From contig JBDRUT010000026.1 in the NCBI GenBank assembly GCA_039801465.1, forward strand, positions 1-24,645: a stretch of DNA of 24,645 nucleotides, written 5' to 3'. Made by a program: the position numbers and the translations under genes. Below, one piece after another: positions 1-7,590 of this stretch (position 1 is the first letter of the stretch; every line of letters starts with the position of its first letter). The notes below the pieces were generated by a model. It ran no database searches. It saw only the letters and a list, made by a program, of their open reading frames with translations, and was not told where the DNA came from. Origin of the DNA: JAOABV01 sp039801465 (GTDB lineage Bacteria; Hydrothermota; Tepidihabitantia; Tepidihabitantales; CAIPLT01).

Positions 1-117
1 AGTTTTGCTAATTATGCCAGTTGCGACCGGATAGTGTATGCGGTATTTAACAAATATAACAAACAATGGGAGGAGAAACTCCTATGGAAGAAAAAAGAAT
101 TTACACAAAAAACTTGA
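1..117 (+). CDS. C-terminal fragment of an unidentified protein (runs in from the left)
   Basis: Frame 1 is open from the window edge to a TGA at 115-117, giving 38 residues with the middle reading DRIVYAVFNKYNKQWEEKLL. The aromatic and charged strand-like composition resembles the last blade of a propeller or another beta-rich protein, but this is too little to name a family. It would be convergent with the glycosyltransferase gene that follows on the other strand. No start is visible and the stretch is short, so it could also be a chance open frame. Confidence 0.45.
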   Translation, partial: SFANYASCDRIVYAVFNKYNKQWEEKLLWKKKEFTQKT

Positions 118-245
118 CACTACCTAAAATAAAACTATATAAAATTGTCTACTTTGATACAGACAGAAAATAAAAAATACTTTCTTACAAATCAAAAATT
201 CCATTTGCCTGAGTTCTTTTGTTTTATAGGGAAACTATCCTTTTA

Positions 246-1778
246 TTAATCAACAAGTGCTTTTTCTGCTTGATACACAAAAGTAAAATAATTGCTTGCA
301 GTCTGGTATATTGATGCAACTGATAAATAACCAAATCCTAAAGTATACAATAATAGAAACGGTGCTAAAGTATATTGACTTTCAATAAATGCATAAGTTG
401 TGGTAACTAATAAATACAGCGTGATGATTAATTCAATAAATACAATAGGTGCAATCTTTTCTTGATATTTTTTGCCACTAAGCGTATCTTTTTTAGATGT
501 GATTCGGAATTTAGGAGTTCGAGTAAATTCAGTTGGTTTTTTTCTAAAAGCAGTTATAATTGCCCAAGTGTTAGATAAACTTAAGGAGACAAACCCGCCA
601 ATTAATAATATAGGTACGAATTTTTCAAATATTTTTTGCCAAGAAAATTTCTTTTTTCGGGTTCGTTTATGATATAAATCCCGTTGAGCAATTCCGTAAA
701 GAATTGGATAAGGGAAAACCGCTATGGTAAAGATAGATAAGATTCCAAAATACCAGGACAAAGATTGTCCATTTTCTATTTTGATAATTAATATCGGCAA
801 TGATAGTAATGTCAAACATAAAAGAATCGGAAATACCATATTATTAGTTAAATGGATAAATGCTTCAAGTTTTTTTAAGGGTGCTAAATTAGATTTAATC
901 ACAGCAGGCAATAATTTTCTTGCGGTCTCAAATGCGCCTTTGGTCCAGCGAAACTGTTGTTTTCTAAATCCATTAAAGTCAACTGGAACTTCACCTGGGC
1001 AGACAATATCCGAAATAAACTCAATTTTCCAGCCTTTTAGTTGAGCGCGATAAGATAAGTCTAAATCTTCAGTTAAAGTATCATCGTGCCATCCACCAGC
1101 CTCAAGGATTGCGGATTTACGCCAGATTCCACAAGTGCCATTAAAATTTAAGAAAAAGTCTTTGCGGGAGCGAATATTTTGTTCAATGTAAAAATGACCA
1201 TCTAAAGCAATTGCTTGTCCTAAGGTTAATACTGAATAATTTTTATTGATATGTCCCCAACGGGTTTGAACCGCTCCTACTTTTTCATTCTTAAAATATG
1301 GGATTGTTTTTTTAAGAAAATTACGGGGAATGATAAAATCCGCATCGAAGATTGCAATAAATTCACCTTTTGCTTTTTTCATTCCGGCATCAAGTGCGCC
1401 GGCCTTATAACCTTTGCGAATATTGCGATGCAGTAAAACGATATTAAATCCTAAATCTTGATATTTTTCTACTAATCGTTTAACAATAAAAGTTGTCTCG
1501 TCAGTTGAATCGTCTAAAATTTGGATTTCCAGTCGGTCTTTGGGATAATCGACTGCACATGCGGAGTTGATTAATCTTTCCGCAACATATTTTTCATTAT
1601 ACATCGGCAGTTGGATTGTGACATAAGGTAAATCTTGATTTCTACATCTCGGTTTTCGTTGATGACTACGGTTTTTCCTTTCCTTAAAGTAGTAATAGAG
1701 CATCAAATAGGCATGAATAGAATAGAATCCCAGAATAACGATTAAAATACAATAAATTGCAAGAATAACTATTTGCAT
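246..1778 (-). CDS. Processive family-2 glycosyltransferase (cellulose synthase-like), membrane protein
   Basis: 510 residues. An N-terminal membrane segment (about 3-28) is followed by a cytoplasmic GT-A catalytic domain (about 50-290) and a C-terminal block of four or five membrane helices (about 308-332, 342-362, 386-410, 445-465, 470-490). The four signatures of processive GT2 enzymes are present: DD at 89-90, DAD at 145-147, TED at 236-238 and QQFRW at 274-278. Such enzymes extend beta-linked polysaccharides or transfer sugars to a lipid acceptor at the inner membrane; similarity is closest to the CslA/CESA-like bacterial group. The acceptor and sugar cannot be read from sequence. It stands alone, divergent from the exbB cluster, behind a good promoter at 1909-1936. 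No strong Shine-Dalgarno precedes the ATG. The family call is secure; the product is unknown. Confidence 0.9.
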   Translation of the reverse strand: MQIVILAIYCILIVILGFYSIHAYLMLYYYFKERKNRSHQRKPRCRNQDLPYVTIQLPMYNEKYVAERLINSACAVDYPKDRLEIQILDDSTDETTFIVKRLVEKYQDLGFNIVLLHRNIRKGYKAGALDAGMKKAKGEFIAIFDADFIIPRNFLKKTIPYFKNEKVGAVQTRWGHINKNYSVLTLGQAIALDGHFYIEQNIRSRKDFFLNFNGTCGIWRKSAILEAGGWHDDTLTEDLDLSYRAQLKGWKIEFISDIVCPGEVPVDFNGFRKQQFRWTKGAFETARKLLPAVIKSNLAPLKKLEAFIHLTNNMVFPILLCLTLLSLPILIIKIENGQSLSWYFGILSIFTIAVFPYPILYGIAQRDLYHKRTRKKKFSWQKIFEKFVPILLIGGFVSLSLSNTWAIITAFRKKPTEFTRTPKFRITSKKDTLSGKKYQEKIAPIVFIELIITLYLLVTTTYAFIESQYTLAPFLLLYTLGFGYLSVASIYQTASNYFTFVYQAEKALVD

Positions 1779-1908
1779 AAATTCAGCTGATTACTAAGAG
1801 TACGATATTTGAGTGTGATTTTGTGCTAAATTTTCATTTTCCATATCTAGTAAACTAATTTATATGTTCAATTCTTTTACGAAAATTAATATTCGTAATA
1901 AAAAAATA

Positions 1909-1936
1909 ATTTTATCAAAAAATTCTTATTTGTCAA
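1909..1936 (-). promoter_or_regulatory. Sigma70-type promoter of the glycosyltransferase gene
   Basis: Read on the minus strand, TTGACA (1936-1931) is followed by a 16-bp spacer and TAAAAT (1914-1909), a perfect -35 and a 5/6 match -10. Transcription would begin near 1902 and give a leader of about 125 nt before the ATG at 1778. The 475-bp gap 1779-2253 separates two divergent genes and holds this promoter and the exbB promoter; I see no gene in it. Confidence 0.6.
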
Positions 1937-2148
1937 GAATTCAGCAATGTGTTGAAAAGATATGATATTTAGATAGGATTATCAGATGTTCAGACAAACT
2001 TGACCACCAATTTTGGAATTTAAATGTCACAAGAATAAATTACTGATTTGCTATGCCTGATATACTTATCTTGGGTAAATTTGAAAATATTCTGTTATTT
2101 TACAGATTGTGAGAAAAAAGACTTTTGAAAGAACATTTAATTTTTCTC

Positions 2149-2176
2149 TTGACATCTCTTTATATTTTGGTAAATT
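2149..2176 (+). promoter_or_regulatory. Sigma70-type promoter of the exbB cluster
   Basis: TTGACA at 2149-2154, a 16-bp spacer, then TAAATT (4/6 match) at 2171-2176. It sits about 78 bp upstream of the exbB ATG, and its 16-bp spacer matches other promoters in the window. The expected start near 2183 leaves a leader of about 70 nt that contains a strong AGGAGG at 2243-2248. Confidence 0.5.
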
Positions 2177-2253
2177 ATTAGTATATTAAGATAGGATTGC
2201 TGAATAATTATGCAAAGAAATAATAAACGACAAAAATTTAACAGGAGGCTTAA

Positions 2254-2877
2254 ATGGTAAAAGAATTTATCGCCGGTGGAAGTATAATGTGGTTTCTACT
2301 TGCTTGTATCGTTTTAGGTTTGGCATTACTTATTGAAAGAATCTATACGATTTTCGTCAAGATGAGACTTAACTCAAAAGTATTTGTTGCCAAACTTATT
2401 GAAACGATTGAAAAAGCAGGCATTAAAGCTGGTTATGAATTGTGTGATAAAACAATGTCACCAGTTGCCAAAGTTCTTAAAGCAGCATTAGAAAAAGCAT
2501 CTTCAGGTCGAGCCGAAATGGAAGATGCGGTGCTAAAAGCGGGTACTTCAGAACTAGCATTTTTAGACCGTGGTATGAGTCTGCTCGGCGGTATTATTAC
2601 AGTTGCCCCTTTCTTCGGATTTTTAGGTACGGTTACGGGAATGATTCGCGCTTTTGCAGCAGTTGCCGCAGTCGGTGAAGTTGAACCAACAGTTGTTGCC
2701 AGTGGTATTTCTGAAGCTCTGATTACAACTAAATGGGGTTTAATTATTGCCGCACCGTTATCTATTGTTTATATCTTGATTCAAAGCCGAATTAGTTCTT
2801 ATACCCGAGAAATGGAAACATCAGCAACAACTTTAATTGATTATCTGGCAGAAAAATTTGTTTGTACGCCTAAATAA
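2254..2877 (+). CDS. exbB: ExbB/TolQ/MotA-family proton channel subunit
   Basis: 207 residues. With ExbD it forms the inner-membrane proton channel whose energy TonB carries to outer-membrane receptors. Three membrane segments lie at about 11-33, 112-137 and 158-176. The two family signatures are clear: APFFGFLGTVTGMI (118-131), opening the second helix, and GISEALITTKWGLIIAAP (151-168), leading into the third. AGGAGG at 2243-2248 lies 5 nt before the ATG and fixes the start. It is the first gene of the cluster and is followed by two exbD paralogues and tonB. ExbB rather than TolQ is chosen because tonB and a receptor follow, with no tolA, tolB or pal in view. Confidence 0.93.
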   Translation: MVKEFIAGGSIMWFLLACIVLGLALLIERIYTIFVKMRLNSKVFVAKLIETIEKAGIKAGYELCDKTMSPVAKVLKAALEKASSGRAEMEDAVLKAGTSELAFLDRGMSLLGGIITVAPFFGFLGTVTGMIRAFAAVAAVGEVEPTVVASGISEALITTKWGLIIAAPLSIVYILIQSRISSYTREMETSATTLIDYLAEKFVCTPK

Positions 2878-2903
2878 GAGAAAATAAGACTTGTGAGGCT
2901 TAA

Positions 2904-3311
2904 ATGAAAGTTCGAGAACGAGAAACCTACAGTCCGAAAATTCCTACAGCATCTTTAGGTGATATTGCATTTCTCATTATCATCTTTTTTATGACTACTT
3001 CAATTTTTAGTCGCGAAAAAGGCCTAAAAATTGTTTTGCCGGAAAAAGGTCAAGAAGTTAAGATTAAATCGGAAAACATTCTTACGATTTCAGTAAATCC
3101 GGCTGGTGAAGTTTTAATTAAAGATAAAATCGTCACAATTGCTGATATTAAAAGTATTGTTAAATCCGAATTGGATGCTAATCCAGAATTGGTCGTTGCG
3201 TTACGAGTTAGTCGTTTAGCACCTTATAAAACGATGATTGATGTTTTTGATGAGTTGAAATTAGCAAAAGCAGAAAAAATAAGTTTGGTGCCAGTAAAAG
3301 AAGAAGGATAA
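2904..3311 (+). CDS. exbD: ExbD/TolR-family protein, first copy
   Basis: 135 residues: a short cytoplasmic N-terminus, one membrane helix (about 18-36) and a periplasmic domain. The helix carries the conserved proton-relay aspartate as D20, within GDIAFLIIIFFM, as in all ExbD/TolR proteins. A GTGAGG Shine-Dalgarno precedes the ATG, and the gene begins 26 bp after exbB. The periplasmic part has the usual LPE...G strand start and a C-terminal helix-strand unit. It pairs with the second ExbD copy next door; both keep the key aspartate, so both are likely functional. Confidence 0.92.
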   Translation: MKVRERETYSPKIPTASLGDIAFLIIIFFMTTSIFSREKGLKIVLPEKGQEVKIKSENILTISVNPAGEVLIKDKIVTIADIKSIVKSELDANPELVVALRVSRLAPYKTMIDVFDELKLAKAEKISLVPVKEEG

Positions 3312-3344
3312 TGGTTATTCGCTAAGTCGGAAAGGACGATAATT

Positions 3345-3758
3345 ATGAGACGACTTAAAGGTTTTAAGAGACCGGAAAATGAAATTCCAACGGCTTCGAC
3401 AGCGGATGTAGCATTCCTTTTGATTATCTTTTTTATGTTAACCACGGTCTTTCGAACTGAATTTGGTTTGAAAATTACCTTACCGAGTGCTGAAGCTACT
3501 GAACGGATTATGAAGCGAAGAAATGTTGCTCATATCTGGTTAGATAAAGCTGAGCGAATATCAATAAATGACAATCTTTTAGATATTAATAGTGTGATTG
3601 CAGCAGTTAGAGATAAAGTTGCAGATAATCCGGATTTAATTATGGTTGTGCGTGCGGACAAAGAAATCCAATACGGTAAAGTTAATGATGTGCTTGAAGC
3701 GCTTAAAGAAGCCGGTGCGCTAAAAATTACTTTTGCTACTGAATTTGAAAAAAGATAA
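3345..3758 (+). CDS. exbD: ExbD/TolR-family protein, second copy
   Basis: 137 residues with the same plan as its neighbour: an N-terminal IPTAS stretch shared with copy one, a membrane helix at about 19-37 with the conserved aspartate at D21 (ADVAFLLIIFFM), and a periplasmic domain of the same length. The shared residues across the N-terminus and helix show the pair arose by duplication, while the periplasmic halves have diverged. AAAGGA at 3331-3336 precedes the ATG by 8 nt. Two ExbD paralogues beside one ExbB are known in Bacteroidota-type Ton systems and suggest a heterodimer, which is inference here. Confidence 0.92.
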   Translation: MRRLKGFKRPENEIPTASTADVAFLLIIFFMLTTVFRTEFGLKITLPSAEATERIMKRRNVAHIWLDKAERISINDNLLDINSVIAAVRDKVADNPDLIMVVRADKEIQYGKVNDVLEALKEAGALKITFATEFEKR

Positions 3759-3810
3759 TGAAAGTTATGCGATACGCTTTGACGTTATACCCTAAATAAG
3801 GAGAATGATT

Positions 3811-4431
3811 ATGAAAAGAGTTTTGGATTGGGATGAGTATTATTCAATAACGATACGATATAGTTTTATTTTAGCACTAATTATCACTAATATCTTATTT
3901 TTAGCATTACCAAGAGAATTGTTGAGCGGAGGAGTATATCGGTTGCGTAAGGAGACAGCGACGATTGCTGAAGAATTGCCTCCGGAGTTAGAAAAAATTG
4001 CTGAGCCGCCTAAAATCGAAAGGCCGAAACTAGCAGTAGCAGCAGAAACACCTGAAGAAGTTGAAGCGACAACTATTGAAAAAACTGAATTTACTGAAAT
4101 TACGAAAAAAGTTACTGAGGCAGATATTCCAATTGTGCCATATTGGGTTGTGGAAGTAAAACCGCAGCCACAATATATTCCTAAACCCCAATACCCGGAA
4201 TTAGCCCGGGCAGCAGGCATCGAAGGACAAGTTGTGGTTAAAGCATTAGTTGATGTTGATGGTAAGATAATTGAAGTTGAAATCTTAAAATCTTCAGGCA
4301 ACTCATCTTTAGATGCAGCAGCATTAGAGGCGGCAAGACAAGCGACATTTACACCAGCAAAGCAACGAGACCAATTCGTTCGAGTCTGGGTTTCGATTCC
4401 GTTCAAATTTACCTTGACTGGTACGAAATAA
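3811..4431 (+). CDS. tonB: TonB energy-transducing protein
   Basis: 206 residues: a cytoplasmic start, one membrane anchor (about 17-34), a periplasmic linker rich in Glu, Pro and Lys (about 55-125) and the C-terminal TonB domain (about 126-203). The domain shows the family marks: PQYPELARAAGIEGQVVVK (126-144), then DVDGKI, and the helix-strand AALEAARQATFTPAK. It contacts the TonB box of outer-membrane receptors and passes on the ExbBD motion. An upstream ATG at 3805 is only 1 nt from the Shine-Dalgarno AAGGAG (3798-3803), so ATG 3811 with a 7-nt gap is preferred. The linker is less proline-rich than in enterobacteria. A heptad-like sequence lies just upstream. Confidence 0.92.
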   Translation: MKRVLDWDEYYSITIRYSFILALIITNILFLALPRELLSGGVYRLRKETATIAEELPPELEKIAEPPKIERPKLAVAAETPEEVEATTIEKTEFTEITKKVTEADIPIVPYWVVEVKPQPQYIPKPQYPELARAAGIEGQVVVKALVDVDGKIIEVEILKSSGNSSLDAAALEAARQATFTPAKQRDQFVRVWVSIPFKFTLTGTK

Positions 4432-4483
4432 AAATAATCTGCTGAATAAGCCATATGAGCCACAAAATAAAAAATATAAAAAT

Positions 4484-4527
4484 TGCCCAAGATGGGCATT
4501 ACCCCAAATGGGCATGCCATATTGGCA
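4484..4527 (+). repeat. Two small palindromes in the tonB downstream gap
   Basis: The 204-bp gap between tonB and the propeller gene holds TGCCCA-AGA-TGGGCA (4484-4498) and TGCCA-TAT-TGGCA (4515-4527). ATGGGCAT occurs twice, at 4492-4499 and 4508-4515. They could attenuate transcription, block 3' decay or bind a regulator. There is no U-tract, so a simple terminator is unlikely. Confidence 0.4.
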
Positions 4528-4550
4528 AAGGAGGGCAAGAGCAAAAAGTA

Positions 4551-4606
4551 ACGCTAAATACTATACGCTGTACGCTCAACGCGTACTCAATGGCTCAGAG
4601 TCAAGA
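4551..4606 (+). repeat. Degenerate heptanucleotide array (ACGCTAT family)
   Basis: Successive 7-base units read acgctaa, atactat, acgctgt, acgctca, acgcgta, ctcaatg, gctcaga, gtcaaga. The first five keep the A-C-G core at the same phase; later units decay. The array lies in the gap just before the Shine-Dalgarno of the propeller gene. The same unit type recurs at the start of the gene at 10459. Confidence 0.6.
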
Positions 4607-4635
4607 GCCAAAAAACTAAGTATTAGGAGGCAATG

Positions 4636-6453
4636 ATGAAGAAATTTGTATTGTTGATATTAGTAACTTATGCAGTAAGTATAGCTCTTAATCTATCAAA
4701 TACCGATATTAAAAAATTGCGTGTGAAAGAAGGTGTTATTCCTGAACACAATACAGACATCGCCACTCAAAATTCAATTTCCTTAAAAGTATTTCCTGAG
4801 CTTGCAACCCCGCCAGCAAATGAAAATTTATTAGTTGGTCGACGAGAAGATGTTGGCTATACTACCTATGACTGGCAATTTAATGGACCAGTTTATACTT
4901 GGTGTCGCACTGACCCGGTGGCAAATGGCATTCATATTGGTTGGATGGCAAGCGAAGAACCATCTGGTTTTACTGATCGGAATATGAAGTACAGTTTCTA
5001 TAGTTTTGCATCGCGAACCTGGGAGGTATTAGCTCAAAATATCTATACTGCAAGAAGTGGTTTTGGTGGATTTGACTATAACCCAATTACCGGTTGTTGG
5101 CATTGTGTTGCCCATCAATCAATCGGAGGCAGGCTCACTCCGGTTGCAGCAAGAGACCAAGCATCTGGTTCTGGTATTTTTGAATATAGCACTGGTCCGA
5201 CTGGTTATCTATGGCCACCTTGTGGAGTTACCAATAATCAAGCCATTCATGTTGCTTGTATTAAAGAAGACCCGGTTGGTGATTATGATGACACTTTATG
5301 TTATATTCGAGTCCAACCATGGAACACCTGGACAAATCCAATTATTATTGTTGACCCGATGCCGCAACCATTTGGTCCAGCGCATAATATTTTTGCTTCC
5401 AAAACTTCAAACAAACTAATTATAACTTGGGAACAATGGGAACATCCTGGTGGATTAGCAGCACCAGTTGATTCAGCGTATTATCGTATTTCTAATGATG
5501 GTGGTCTTACATGGGAAGCACCGGTTTTAATGCCGTTTCCGCCGGCATTTCAGAATTATCCAGAAAACCCCAAACCATCCTATCACATTACTTCTCTATT
5601 TCCGATGTTCGACAACCAGGACAATCTACATATAATTGCAGCAGTTAATGCAGTATTTTATGATACATTACCCCTTGTGCTTCCTGCAGAAATTTGGCAT
5701 TACTGCCCAACGAATAATCCAGCATGGAGTTTTGTCCGAAGGGCTGATACGGATACATTTACTGCAGGCGGTGGTTCTAATTATATCTGGTGTTGTCGAC
5801 CTTCTTTAGTTCAAGAACCGGGTACTAATAATTTCTATGCTTGTTGGGAAGAATTTGATTCAATACCAAATGTTGACCCAACTTCAGGTTATAACCGTGC
5901 AGATGTCTATGTGGCAAAATCATTCAATGGCGGGCGAACCTGGGGTGCTCCACTCCGGCTAAATAATCCGGATGAGACTTCAAAGAGATATCCTTGTATT
6001 GGTGGTGTAGTTAATGATACAGTAATTGTGGCTTATATGATTGATTCGGTTGCCGGTTCAGTTGTGCAGTCACAAGGAAGAGCGTCTCGTAACCCAATTG
6101 TTTGTCATCGAGTGCATAAGAGCCAAATTCCTGATCCGGCTCCAGGTATTGAAGATGGTTCGGCAACAAAATTCTATAACTTGAATCTCGGTTCAGCAAT
6201 TCCTAATCCATCGAATTCGGTAACAAAGATTTCTTATTCTCTTGCGACACGAAGCAAGACCGAACTAGTAATCTATGATGTTTTAGGCAGAACAATCAAG
6301 ACATTAGTTTCCGGAACATTACCAGCAGGCGAATATTCTGTGTCATGGGATGGCAGAAATGAAATGGGTAAGAAAGTAGAAGCAGGTATCTACTTCTATA
6401 CACTCAAGACCAATACCAAATCCATCACCAAAAAAATCATCCGGACTAACTAA
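4636..6453 (+). CDS. Exported Asp-box (sialidase-like) beta-propeller protein with C-terminal sorting-like domain
   Basis: 605 residues. A signal peptide (about 1-19) is followed by a large beta-rich region with two Asp-boxes of the S-x-D-x-G-x-T-W type: SNDGGLTW (286-293) and SFNGGRTW (429-436; Asn replaces Asp). These mark BNR/sialidase-fold propellers. The catalytic arginine triad of true sialidases cannot be confirmed, so this may be a binding protein. The last 90 residues (516-605) form a FlgD/T9SS type A-like domain: PNPSN, then IYDVLGR, the AGEY and WDGRN turns, and AGIYFY. Such domains direct or anchor secreted proteins in FCB-type bacteria. AGGAGG at 4625-4630 favours ATG 4636 over 4633. 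Its place between tonB and the receptor suggests a surface protein of the same system. Confidence 0.8.
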   Translation: MKKFVLLILVTYAVSIALNLSNTDIKKLRVKEGVIPEHNTDIATQNSISLKVFPELATPPANENLLVGRREDVGYTTYDWQFNGPVYTWCRTDPVANGIHIGWMASEEPSGFTDRNMKYSFYSFASRTWEVLAQNIYTARSGFGGFDYNPITGCWHCVAHQSIGGRLTPVAARDQASGSGIFEYSTGPTGYLWPPCGVTNNQAIHVACIKEDPVGDYDDTLCYIRVQPWNTWTNPIIIVDPMPQPFGPAHNIFASKTSNKLIITWEQWEHPGGLAAPVDSAYYRISNDGGLTWEAPVLMPFPPAFQNYPENPKPSYHITSLFPMFDNQDNLHIIAAVNAVFYDTLPLVLPAEIWHYCPTNNPAWSFVRRADTDTFTAGGGSNYIWCCRPSLVQEPGTNNFYACWEEFDSIPNVDPTSGYNRADVYVAKSFNGGRTWGAPLRLNNPDETSKRYPCIGGVVNDTVIVAYMIDSVAGSVVQSQGRASRNPIVCHRVHKSQIPDPAPGIEDGSATKFYNLNLGSAIPNPSNSVTKISYSLATRSKTELVIYDVLGRTIKTLVSGTLPAGEYSVSWDGRNEMGKKVEAGIYFYTLKTNTKSITKKIIRTN

Positions 6454-6460
6454 AAAGAAA

Positions 6461-6494
6461 AAGGGGTGCGAGATAAGTATTGCTCGCACCCCTT
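6461..6494 (+). terminator. Hairpin with 12-bp stem after the propeller gene
   Basis: AAGGGGTGCGAG (6461-6472) pairs perfectly with CTCGCACCCCTT (6483-6494) across a 10-nt loop. It starts 8 bp after the propeller stop codon. There is no U-tract, so it may be a leaky terminator or a 3'-end stabiliser rather than a strict stop. Its GGGTGCGA/TCGCACCC core is shared with the hairpin at 14605-14645. Confidence 0.6.
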
Positions 6495-6525
6495 ATGTTC
6501 GATCAGTATTTCCCTTAGAGGCTTT

Positions 6526-7578
6526 ATGAGAAAAAAATACTTGTTATCATTTATAGGTCTTTTTTTATTACTATTATTTTCCTGTGGTACAAAACCGCCA
6601 CCGGCCTGGCCTTGGTGGACTGAACAGGATTCTTTAGCAGTATTATCAGAACTCGCTCTCTGGCGTGATTCAATTAACGGTTTCCATTTCTTAAAGACTG
6701 CATCAGGTGATACTTTAATGAGAACTATTGATGTGTCAATTCCTTTGACCAGCGAAGATTTTATTTCGCGAACTGGCGATAGTGTAGTAAAAATTGCCCA
6801 TTTATTATCTTGTTACGAGAGACTCGGTGACAGTTTGCATATTGACGAGATGATTTTTGGTGTTAAAGTTGATACACTGGAAACAAAAGATACTTTCTGT
6901 TTTGTTACATATAAAGATTCAACCCGAAACTGTATCGCGGCTTTGCGATTTGATAGTCTTTGGATTGTTAAATTTCGAATTGACACTATCTTTACTAATG
7001 TAACTCCTTGGGAAACAATATGGGAATTGGATACTTTTTATAAGAAAGGTTTTGCCTATCCAGAAGAAGAAGAAAAAATCTATCATTTTACAACTGCAAG
7101 AAAATTGGAATTGAGAAAAGAAAAATATCAAGTCATTTATAAACTCAAATATCTAACTGGATTTACTATGTATTTACCTTCCAGTGCTGAGGCGCCGAAA
7201 GTGAGATTTGTTGCCTTTATTCGTCCGGAACGGAGCGATACTTTCTATTCTTTTTCAAACAGTGGCAGATATGGTGTTATGAACCTTAAATCAAAAGATT
7301 CTATATTTACAATTGCCAAAAATCAACCAGTTAATGTTAAAATTCTGGCTGATTCTTCATCTGATAAAAACTATTTCTTTTTAAGTTACGGCGAACCAAG
7401 TGTCACAACTAAATATAATATTACAAAATCATCAGGTACAGGTCAAATGATTATAAATTTCAATTCAGTTGGCTTAAAACATCTATATTTTGAAGTGCTA
7501 CCGGGTTCAAATCTTTATTATCCATTTTCACAGTGGAAATCGACTACTTGGGCAATTCCAATCAGAGTTGTGCCATAA
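6526..7578 (+). CDS. Outer-envelope lipoprotein of unknown function
   Basis: 350 residues. The N-terminus MRKKYLLSFIGLFLLLLFSC is a lipoprotein signal with a lipobox (LFSC) and the lipidated cysteine at C20. The frame is open from a GTG at 6466, but that codon lies inside the hairpin and only the ATG at 6526 yields a proper signal, preceded by AGAGG at 6517-6521. The mature part is rich in beta-prone segments and short acidic repeats such as EEEE near residue 180; I recognise no domain. It sits directly before the TonB-dependent receptor (12 bp gap to the next ATG), the position a SusD-type partner would occupy, but it lacks visible SusD features and is shorter. Function unknown. Confidence 0.8.
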   Translation: MRKKYLLSFIGLFLLLLFSCGTKPPPAWPWWTEQDSLAVLSELALWRDSINGFHFLKTASGDTLMRTIDVSIPLTSEDFISRTGDSVVKIAHLLSCYERLGDSLHIDEMIFGVKVDTLETKDTFCFVTYKDSTRNCIAALRFDSLWIVKFRIDTIFTNVTPWETIWELDTFYKKGFAYPEEEEKIYHFTTARKLELRKEKYQVIYKLKYLTGFTMYLPSSAEAPKVRFVAFIRPERSDTFYSFSNSGRYGVMNLKSKDSIFTIAKNQPVNVKILADSSSDKNYFFLSYGEPSVTTKYNITKSSGTGQMIINFNSVGLKHLYFEVLPGSNLYYPFSQWKSTTWAIPIRVVP

Positions 7579-7590
7579 TTGGAGGTAACA

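Noticed and set aside
724..1044. Plus-strand open frame of 106 codons inside the glycosyltransferase gene
   Set aside because: Antisense to conserved catalytic and membrane regions; no ribosome binding site or recognisable protein.
3840..4544. Long minus-strand open frame of 234 codons opposite tonB
   Set aside because: It is the mirror of tonB, which has a clear family match and a good Shine-Dalgarno; the antisense product shows no family features.
4636..6453. Calling the propeller protein an active sialidase
   Set aside because: Only Asp-boxes are visible; the catalytic arginine triad and the Tyr/Glu/Asp residues could not be placed.
6466..6525. Upstream GTG start for the lipoprotein gene
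   Set aside because: It lies inside a hairpin and would put 20 non-signal residues before a clear lipoprotein signal peptide; ATG 6526 has a Shine-Dalgarno.
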